This document shows, piece after piece, positions 7,501 to 10,796 of a stretch of 10,796 nucleotides of DNA; position 1 is the first letter of the stretch, and each line of letters opens with the position of its first letter. This DNA is from an uncultured Bacteroidales bacterium (lineage in GTDB: Bacteria > Bacteroidota > Bacteroidia > Bacteroidales > Paludibacteraceae), in contig ONXE01000094.1 of the NCBI GenBank assembly GCA_900321775.1, positions 1 through 10,796 of the forward strand, given 5' to 3'. Position numbers and translations under genes: made by a program. Below the pieces are notes generated by a model, which was given only the letters and a program-made list of their open reading frames with translations, was not told the origin of the DNA and did no database searches.

Positions 7501-9033
7501 TCTTGCATTAGTTTACAACAGATAATATGTAAATCCATAACACCACCTACTACGAACAACTCTTTTGCAAATTGTCCCACTCAAGTTTCAATTTGCGTAC
7601 CATGTGGTTCTGCCGAAACCTACCGAGCTGATGCGGGATGGAGTTATTTCACGAATGTCGTCGAATTCAATCATTTCATTTCTGCTGCTTCAGAAAACAC
7701 ATCTATGGGATCTGTCACTCTTACTACGTTCCCGAATTGTGAGAGTGATACAGCAATTCTTGAGGTATTAGAGAATGATGGATATCTCTTTAGGTATTGG
7801 AGTGATGGCAATGCGGATAATCCTCGTACAATTATCCTAGATAGTGATACTGTTTTGACGGCATATTTCGTCCCAGGATATGATGTATATTTTTACAACG
7901 CGGATAGTTCCCTCTTACAAAAAAAAGGTGTTCCCTCAGGAGAGATTCCCGTATATACTGGCGAGACACCTACTAAGGATGGAGGTGAGGGGTTTTATTA
8001 TGTGTTTACAGGATGGTCTCCAACGATAGAACCTGTAACCATGACTGCGTATTATTATGCACAATACGAATATATACTCAACAAGTACAACGTTATTTTT
8101 CAAAATTATGATGGGACTATCTTACAACAAGATTCAGTCGAGTATGGACACGAAGCATATTATATAGGGGAGACGCCGGCTAGACAATCGACAGTTCAAT
8201 TTGTATATGTGTTCCGCGGTTGGAATCCCTCTCCTTCAGACACGTGGATTAATGAGGATAAAGTATTCGTTGCGCAATTTAATAGTATTACCCATCAATA
8301 TCCTATTACTTTTGTTAACGCGGATGGCATTATCCTCCAAGAGACATATGTAGACTATGGAACAACACCCGTTTACAATGGTCAGACACCATATAAGCCT
8401 AGTAATGCTCAATACTCATATACTTTCAGAGGATGGAGTCCGGCTATCGTAGAAGTGACAGGTTCTGCCACATATACCGCATCATACGACAGCGTAGTCA
8501 ACAAGTATGTCATCATGTTCCTCAATGAGGATAGTACGTTACTGCAGTTGGATACCATGGAGTATGGCAGATTGCCAGAGTTCCGTGGCACTACGCCTAC
8601 CAAACAAGCGACAGCCCAATACACGTACTCCTTTGTCGGCTGGAGCCCAAGTGTTGTGGATGTGATAGCAGATGCAACTTACACTGCGACATACGACAGT
8701 GTTGTGAATACGTACGTAGTGATGTTTGTAAATGAAGACAGTACGCTCTTGCAGATTGACACGCTCGAGTATGGTACAATGCCGGAATACCGCGGCGAAA
8801 CTCCTGTCAAGCCCAATGATGGCGATGACTTTTTCGTCTTCATAGGCTGGGAGCCGGGGGTCGTTTCTGTGGTTGGCGATGCGACGTATGTGGCGACATT
8901 CGAAAGGCACGGAACGGGCATTGACAATGTGGCAGAAAAGCAAAAGCCTATCAAAGTGATGGAAGACGGCAAGATGTACATCCTCATGCCTGACGGCACC
9001 AAATACAGCGCCGCCGGCCGAAAAGTAGAGTAG
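4567..9033 (+). CDS. BspA-like leucine-rich repeat surface protein with Listeria-Bacteroides repeats
   Basis: The protein has 1488 residues from ATG 4567, chosen because it opens a clean signal peptide (MKKTFLIFAIAFIAGLSDITAQ, cut after about residue 22); ATG 4555 and TTG 4537 are in-frame alternatives. Residues 25-60 are the usual BspA N-cap (SGTCGDHLFWTLENGVLTISG). LRR_5 repeats of 23 residues (SVTIPNSVTSIGxxAFxGCS) run from residue 68 to 983, closed by a C-cap with ITPPTTNNSFANC and YRADAGWSYF to about 1035. A diverged repeat ending GYLFRYWSDG...LTAYF follows, then five Listeria-Bacteroides repeats from 1105 to about 1448. The tail is KVMEDGKMYILMPDGTKYS...RKVE. BspA-type proteins of oral and gut Bacteroidales and Trichomonas are secreted or surface-bound and bind host matrix or cells; that role here is inferred. 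The tail is probably a sorting or anchoring signal. The gene is intact, AT-rich, and followed by a strong terminator. Confidence 0.93.
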   Translation: MKKTFLIFAIAFIAGLSDITAQTSGTCGDHLFWTLENGVLTISGIGDMTNFELADHLPWESSYSSITMVTIYNGVTSIGSRAFYGCRGLTSVTIGNSVTSIGDYAFTGCSSLTSVTIPNSVTSIGYESFRNCSGLTSVTIGDSVISIGGSAFENCSSLPSIAIPNSVSSIGSNAFYYCTGLFTVELNSDSIVSKAHTSSSNLKTIFGSQVTGYVLGDSVTSIGNYAFYGCNRLRSVTIPNSVTSIGNAVFYGCNRLTSIAIPNNVTSIGGYAFKNCSGLTSVTIPNSITSIGTSTFENCSSLISIEIPNSVTSIGNNAFSGCSSLTSIEIPNSVTSIENGAFYGCSRITAATIGNSVTNIETDAFSGCTNLISVVLNSDSIVSKAHTSSSNLKTIFGPQVTGYVLGDNITSIGEYTFYDYSSLNFVNIPNSVTNIGSNAFYGCSGLTSVTIPNSVTSIGYRIFYGCSSLTSIEIPISVTSIGNSAFEGCSGIDSISIPNSVTSIGHGAFYGCSGLTSVTIPNSVTSIGNSAFSGCSGLTSITIPDSVTSIGVSTFYGCSSLDSIIIPNSITSIGIDVFSGCTNLVTVVLNSDSIVSKAHTSSSNLKTIFGSQVTDYLLGENVTSIGNYAFYGCNRLRSVTIPNSITSIGNSAFSGCSSLTSIEIPNSVTSIGTDAFSGCTNLISVELNSDSIVSTSSNLGMIFGYQVTEYIIGDSVKSIGSSAFRLCSNLTSVTIGNNVKSIGNRAFFWCSSLAIINIPNSVTSIGNNAFELCSSLSSIEIPISVTSIGGSAFERCSGLTTVTIPNSITRIEGYTFRGCSGLTSVTIPNSVTSIGSNAFYGCSGLTSVTIPNSVTGIGEYAFYGCINLTSITIPNSVTSIGGRAFRDCCRLKSLTIGNGVKIIKNETFRNCIELKSVIIPDSVTSIEMYAFEGCTGLTSVTIGYSVTSIGYESFHNCSNLTFVTIPNNVTSIGDNAFDSCISLQQIICKSITPPTTNNSFANCPTQVSICVPCGSAETYRADAGWSYFTNVVEFNHFISAASENTSMGSVTLTTFPNCESDTAILEVLENDGYLFRYWSDGNADNPRTIILDSDTVLTAYFVPGYDVYFYNADSSLLQKKGVPSGEIPVYTGETPTKDGGEGFYYVFTGWSPTIEPVTMTAYYYAQYEYILNKYNVIFQNYDGTILQQDSVEYGHEAYYIGETPARQSTVQFVYVFRGWNPSPSDTWINEDKVFVAQFNSITHQYPITFVNADGIILQETYVDYGTTPVYNGQTPYKPSNAQYSYTFRGWSPAIVEVTGSATYTASYDSVVNKYVIMFLNEDSTLLQLDTMEYGRLPEFRGTTPTKQATAQYTYSFVGWSPSVVDVIADATYTATYDSVVNTYVVMFVNEDSTLLQIDTLEYGTMPEYRGETPVKPNDGDDFFVFIGWEPGVVSVVGDATYVATFERHGTGIDNVAEKQKPIKVMEDGKMYILMPDGTKYSAAGRKVE
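4768..7515 (+). repeat. About 35 tandem 69-bp LRR_5 repeats in five blocks
   Basis: The 23-codon unit TSVTIPNSVTSIGxxAFxGC is repeated about 35 times by my count. Four spacer segments split the array into blocks of 5, 7, 8, 3 and 12 units. Most units keep CCCAA(C/T)AG(C/T)GT..CAAG(T/C)ATTGG at the DNA level, so the array is prone to recombination and assembly collapse. Some units use IGNSV in place of IPNSV. Confidence 0.92.
5122..6717 (+). repeat. Four copies of a spacer segment interrupting the LRR array
   Basis: Copies begin with CTGAATTC at 5122, 5692, 6331 and 6625. The first three encode LNSDSIVSKAHTSSSNLKTI followed by FG.QVT.Y and run straight into a shortened LRR (GDSVTSIG). The fourth lacks four residues (DSIVSTSSNLGMIFGYQVT). 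Intervals are 570, 639 and 294 bp, which equal one 52-codon spacer-plus-short-LRR unit and 6, 7 or 2 full 23-codon repeats. Copies 1 and 3 extend into a 66-bp stretch identical at 5224-5289 and 6433-6498. Confidence 0.88.
7879..8910 (+). repeat. Five Listeria-Bacteroides (InlB-type) repeats
   Basis: Units start at 7879, 8083, 8296, 8503 and 8710 and are 68-71 residues each. The shared pattern is YxVxFxNxDSTLLQxDxxEYG, then YxGETPxKxxxxxYxYxFxGWSPxVxxVxxxATYxAxY. The last two units are the most alike (MF.NEDSTLLQ.DT.EYG). Such repeats form small beta-grasp-like folds and are common stalk or binding modules in secreted proteins of Firmicutes and Bacteroidota. Confidence 0.9.
8941..9033 (+). other. 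C-terminal tail shared with the LamG protein
   Basis: The last 25 or so residues, KVMEDGKMYILMPDGTKYS plus AAGRKVE, match the end of the LamG frame (KILEDGNLFILMPDGTRYS plus ATGKKVD). At the DNA level 8961-9026 and 3241-3306 are identical at about 52 of 66 positions, including TCCTCATGCC and GACGGCACC. The segment is GC-richer than the rest of its AT-rich gene, as if moved between genes as a unit. Similar tails are widespread on secreted Bacteroidales proteins and may be sorting signals; that function is inferred. Confidence 0.65.
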
Positions 9034-9059
9034 TACCAATACTCATCTCTAACTCTCTC

Positions 9060-9100
9060 CAACGGCGAAAGGCACATCCTTTCGCCGTTGTTGTCTTTTA
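9060..9100 (+). terminator. Rho-independent terminator of the LRR protein gene
   Basis: A perfect 13-bp stem, CAACGGCGAAAGG (9060-9072) and CCTTTCGCCGTTG (9078-9090), with a CACAT loop, is followed by TTGTCTTTTA. It lies 27 bp after the stop codon at 9033. Confidence 0.92.
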
Positions 9101-9139
9101 TCAAACGTGCGAGTGCGAGATGCGAAATGAGCCATAGCC

Positions 9140-9231
9140 CTTATTTTCGTTTTCGCTTTCGCAAATTCTTTGTCAACCCCAGCAAACAAAGGCACTCCCG
9201 CCGACAAAACGAAAAATAAAGCGCAAATAAG
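9140..9231. repeat. Inverted repeat 1 of intergenic cluster
   Basis: CTTATTTTCG (9140-9149) faces CGCAAATAAG (9222-9231), 9 of 10 bp paired, span 92 bp. An additional pairing TTTTCGTTTT / AAAACGAAAA lies inside. The right arm continues as ATAAGCA. Weakest member of the cluster when taken alone. Confidence 0.4.
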
Positions 9232-9249
9232 CAAATATGAATTATCTCG

Positions 9250-9338
9250 TATTTACCCAAACCCTTACCCAAGTAATCATCTAACGTGCAGATTTACAGC
9301 ATTTAACGCTATCTAAAAGGTAAGGGTTTGGGTAAATA
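9250..9338. repeat. Inverted repeat 2 of intergenic cluster, 20-bp perfect arms
   Basis: TATTTACCCAAACCCTTACC (9250-9269) is perfectly complementary to 9319-9338, with a 49-nt loop. The right arm carries GGTAAGGGTTTGGGTAAATA and continues as AGCATT. A 20-bp perfect match is far beyond chance at this distance. Confidence 0.9.
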
Positions 9339-9347
9339 AGCATTATT

Positions 9348-9375
9348 TTCTTCCTTTTCCCGGACTGACAGTCGG
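9348..9375 (+). repeat. TTCTTCCTTT tract plus hairpin, copy 1
   Basis: TTCTTCCTTTT (9348-9358) is followed after one base by a hairpin with CC/GG and GACT/AGTC pairs around loop GAC and one bulged G (9360-9375). It lies directly after inverted repeat 2. Confidence 0.55.
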
Positions 9376-9395
9376 CATTCTCTTTGATTTCTTTA

Positions 9396-9491
9396 TGACG
9401 CTTTGACGCTTTCTCTTACAACAGACTGATAATCTGTCTTCTGTAAAAGCGTCATTCCGTCAAACATGTCGCAAATAGCGTCATAGCGTCA
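9396..9491. repeat. Inverted repeat 3: paired TGACGC iterons
   Basis: TGACGCTTTGACGC (9396-9409) faces GCGTCATAGCGTCA (9478-9491), 13 of 14 bp paired. Each arm is itself a direct repeat of TGACGC/GCGTCA with an 8-bp step. A further GCGTCA sits at 9449-9454 and a CCGTCA at 9457-9462. A smaller hairpin ACAGA / TCTGT lies in the loop. The arrangement resembles clustered binding sites for a DNA-binding protein. Confidence 0.8.
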
Positions 9492-9555
9492 CATTGATTT
9501 TGGAGTTTCCCCGTCCCCCGTTTAGCCCTTATGACTATCCCCGCGAGTATAATCT

Positions 9556-9646
9556 CTTATTTTCATCTGCAAGATTGCAAGTTCGTTACAAAACACACAA
9601 AACCAACCACTTCCACACCATCTTGCATCTTGCATATGAAAATAAG
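9556..9646. repeat. Inverted repeat 4 of intergenic cluster, about 26-bp arms
   Basis: The left arm 9556-9581 (CTTATTTTCATCTGC then AAGATTGCAAG) pairs with the right arm 9622-9646 (CTTGCATCTTGC then ATATGAAAATAAG) with one mismatch and one single-base gap. The loop is 40 nt. The arm itself contains the doublet CTTGCA-TCTTGCA. Confidence 0.88.
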
Positions 9647-9670
9647 TATATCCTCATATATACTCCCACT

Positions 9671-9740
9671 ATATACGCAGCCATCACAACCTCCTGTCAA
9701 TCAATCCACTCCCACGCAGGCGTATATCTACTGCGTATAT
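9671..9740. repeat. Inverted repeat 5 of intergenic cluster
   Basis: ATATACGCAG (9671-9680) pairs perfectly with CTGCGTATAT (9731-9740), with a 50-nt loop. Extra GCGTATAT (9720-9727) and CATATACG (9746-9753) copies lie near the right arm, so alternative pairings exist. The right side continues TTAAGCAT, close to the ATAAGCAT of other members. Confidence 0.7.
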
Positions 9741-9760
9741 TTAAGCATATACGAAAAATC

Positions 9761-9853
9761 CTTATCCGCACTCGCACTCCGCACTTTTGCATTGCAACCG
9801 GTTGATATTCACTCAAATCCGCACCGTCCGTACATCGTGCGAGTGCAGATAAG
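9761..9853. repeat. Inverted repeat 6 of intergenic cluster
   Basis: CTTATCCGCACTCGCAC (9761-9777) pairs with GTGCGAGTGCAGATAAG (9837-9853), 16 of 17 bp, loop 59 nt. GTGCGAGTGC also occurs as a direct copy at 9107-9116. The right arm continues as CATTTTTTCTTCCTTT. Confidence 0.85.
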
Positions 9854-9859
9854 CATTTT

Positions 9860-9889
9860 TTCTTCCTTTATGCGGAATCCGATTCCGCA
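9860..9889 (+). repeat. TTCTTCCTTT tract plus hairpin, copy 2
   Basis: TTCTTCCTTTA (9860-9870) abuts a near-perfect palindrome TGCGGAATC-C-GATTCCGCA (9871-9889). It lies directly after inverted repeat 6, with the same AAGCATT lead-in as copy 1. Confidence 0.7.
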
Positions 9890-9892
9890 CAC

Positions 9893-9921
9893 TTCTTCCT
9901 TTCCCCCGGCTGGCTGCCGGG
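9893..9921 (+). repeat. TTCTTCCTTT tract plus hairpin, copy 3
   Basis: TTCTTCCTTTC (9893-9903) precedes the hairpin CCCGGC / GCCGGG with loop TGGCT (9905-9921). The stem sequence differs from copies 1 and 2, but the layout is the same. Confidence 0.65.
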
Positions 9922-9983
9922 CCTACCTCCTATAGGTCACTATTGCCACTATAGTTACTATACCGCCGCCCCCCAACTCTCTA

Positions 9984-10004
9984 GTATTATACTATGTATA
10001 ATAC
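9984..10004. repeat. AT-rich perfect hairpin
   Basis: GTATTATAC (9984-9992) and GTATAATAC (9996-10004) form a perfect 9-bp stem with loop TAT. No gene is adjacent; between 9922 and 10069 nothing else was recognised. Confidence 0.6.
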
Positions 10005-10069
10005 CAACAAACGCAAAAATGCCACCAAAAATTCCCGCCTCGTCCAGCATTTCTCGCCCTTCCAACCTT

Positions 10070-10117
10070 GCTCATCGGGACCTGCAGCAACCTTCTGCAG
10101 ATTCCGATGAGCTTTTT
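10070..10117 (+). terminator. Terminator-like hairpin with T-run, no gene before it
   Basis: Outer stem GCTCATCGG (10070-10078) / CCGATGAGC (10104-10112), inner stem CTGCAG (10082-10087) / CTGCAG (10095-10100), then TTTTT (10113-10117). It has the form of an intrinsic terminator or leader attenuator on the + strand, yet the LRR gene ended about 1 kb upstream behind its own terminator. It could end an unannotated small transcript from the inverted-repeat cluster. Confidence 0.65.
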
Positions 10118-10259
10118 CTGGGGTCCCCAACGCAAACCAACGAAGTGTTTGTGGTGGGGAGAGCGGTCGCTCCCGAGTACCTTAATAAGCCTGTAGCGTT
10201 AGTGGAAGGCTTAGTCGATGTGCGAGGGTTGCGCACGCGAGGGACCTGCAGCAACCCTC
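10077..10259. repeat. 16-bp direct repeat in two hairpins
   Basis: GGGACCTGCAGCAACC is exact at 10077-10092 and 10241-10256, with TCT following one base later in both. The first copy is part of the hairpin at 10070-10112. The second is in the hairpin GAGGGTTGC (10224-10232) / GCAACCCTC (10251-10259), loop 18 nt. Confidence 0.75.
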
Positions 10260-10277
10260 TCCGTACTTTCTCCGTGC

Positions 10278-10328
10278 TTTTGACCTTTGACTTTTGACTT
10301 TTGACGGCAAAAAAATCATTTTTTTGCC
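10278..10328. repeat. Tandem heptamers followed by A/T-tract palindrome
   Basis: Four 7-mers TTTTGAC, CTTTGAC, TTTTGAC, TTTTGAC occupy 10278-10305. They are followed immediately by the perfect inverted repeat GGC+A7 (10306-10315), TCA, T7+GCC (10319-10328). The palindrome ends 6 bp before the -33 element of the next promoter, where A/T tracts could act as an UP-like element; that role is inferred. Confidence 0.75.
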
Positions 10329-10334
10329 CAAACT

Positions 10335-10366
10335 CTTGCATATCTCAAAAAAAAGCATTACCTTTG
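10335..10366 (+). promoter_or_regulatory. Bacteroidota-type promoter of the TonB-dependent receptor gene
   Basis: CTTG (10335-10338), a 20-nt spacer and TACCTTTG (10359-10366) fit the Bacteroidota -33/-7 consensus. The start codon is 21 nt after the -7 box, leaving only a short leader. The 39 bp from CTTG match the rhuM promoter at 35 positions, and the similarity extends upstream through TCATTTTTTT. Confidence 0.87.
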
Positions 10367-10387
10367 CACCCGATTTTGAGAAAAAGC

Positions 10388-10796
10388 ATGACAAAGAGTA
10401 TATTTAGAAGTTCGTTAAGAAGTCTGTTTATTGGTATTGCCATCCTGTTTTTTGGCTTGAGCGCGAGTGCCCAAAGCGAGTATGACGCGCACCTCGTAGG
10501 TCACGTTATCGATGAGAAAATATGTGAATATCCAGATAAAAGGCACGAACATCGGCACCGTAACAGATGAGTCCGGCCACTATTTCCTCAAGAACCTGAC
10601 CCCCGGTCGCGTGACCGTGGTAGTCAGTTATGTTGGCTACGAAACCGAAGAACTTCCTGTGGTCATCAAGGAGAACACGACGACGGAACTCAAACTCGCT
10701 ATCCGCGAAGCCGCACAGCAGTTGAACAGCGTCGTGGTGACGGCCAACCGATATGCCACCAAGCGCCAGGAGGCTGCCACTATCGTGAACGTGTTG
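10388..10796 (+). pseudogene. TonB-dependent receptor, frame-shifted, 3' end beyond window
   Basis: ATG 10388 opens a signal peptide (MTKSIFRSSLRSLFIGIAIL...SASAQ) and the beginning of a carboxypeptidase-D-like regulatory domain (AHLVGHVIDEK). This frame then breaks and stops at 10570. From about 10524 another frame continues the same domain: VNIQIKGTNIGTVTDESGHY, LKNLTPGRVTVVVSYVGYE, and reaches a TonB-box-like NSVVVTANRYATKRQEA before the plug domain at the window end. Family members have about seven residues (of the type TGEYLPG) between DEK and VNIQ; these are missing here, so a deletion that is not a multiple of three is likely rather than a single-base sequencing error. The protein would be an outer-membrane transporter for a siderophore, vitamin or oligomeric nutrient; the VVVTANR box resembles BtuB/CirA-type more than SusC. 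The substrate cannot be told. Confidence 0.82.

Noticed and set aside
4768..7515. Regular 69-bp repeats as a CRISPR-like or satellite array
   Set aside because: Repeats translate cleanly into LRR_5 units in one continuous frame; there are no unique spacers between identical repeats.
9494..9935. Overlapping ORFs of 103 and 134 codons on the + strand
   Set aside because: They run through several long inverted repeats, are rich in Ser/Thr/Pro/His without domain-like pattern, lack a promoter, and overlap each other in different frames.
9034..10334. tRNA, rRNA or known riboswitch in the long intergenic region
   Set aside because: I found no cloverleaf with a T-loop GTTCRA motif, no rRNA-like stretch and no riboswitch core that I recognise.
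10019..10394. ORFs of 70-92 codons on both strands
   Set aside because: They cover the terminator hairpin, direct repeats, heptamer tract and receptor promoter; both strands are equally open, so this is a chance effect of repetitive sequence.

Overview
The window looks like a chromosomal segment of a Bacteroidales bacterium (Prevotella- or Muribaculaceae-like). Four things point there: two promoters of the Bacteroidota type (TTG, 20-nt spacer, TAnnTTTG), a BspA-type leucine-rich surface protein ending in Listeria-Bacteroides repeats, a TonB-dependent receptor with a carboxypeptidase-like N-terminal domain, and a short shared C-terminal tail (DG..YILMPDGTKYSAxGxKV) of the kind often seen on secreted Bacteroidales proteins. 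Genus-level placement is a guess.

Layout, all genes on the + strand. Bases 1-3487 hold the 3' part of a GC-rich gene for a large LamG-type surface protein. It is broken by a frame change near 2583 and has lost its expected stop near 3310. At 3436-3467 lies a clear promoter, followed by a 112-codon remnant of a RhuM-family gene (3497-3835). Bases 3836-4140 are non-coding and rich in hairpins, including a striking 132-bp nested palindrome (3918-4049). Next come a small gene of unknown function (4141-4530) and, 36 bp later, a 1488-residue BspA-like protein (4567-9033). This has about 35 LRR_5 repeats in five blocks separated by four copies of a spacer segment, then five Listeria-Bacteroides repeats and the shared C-terminal tail. 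A strong intrinsic terminator follows at 9060-9100.

Bases 9100-10334 contain no convincing gene but are densely structured. There is a cluster of six long-range inverted repeats, most spanning about 90 bp and most ending in ATAAG; three copies of a TTCTTCCTTT tract each abutting a different small hairpin; a terminator-like hairpin; a 16-bp direct repeat; and a tandem GAC-core heptamer tract. A second promoter, 35/39 identical to the first over its core, drives a TonB-dependent receptor gene (10388 to window end) that is frame-shifted by an apparent deletion in its carboxypeptidase-like domain.

Functionally the window is about the cell envelope: two secreted surface proteins with adhesin- or glycan-binding-like repeats and an outer-membrane receptor. 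Three of the five genes are disrupted, and the mid-section is AT-richer than the flanks, so this looks like a decaying or recently rearranged accessory region. No defence system, CRISPR array, transposase, integrase or RNA gene was recognised. The best candidates for something undescribed are the nested palindrome at 3918-4049 and the inverted-repeat cluster at 9140-9921.
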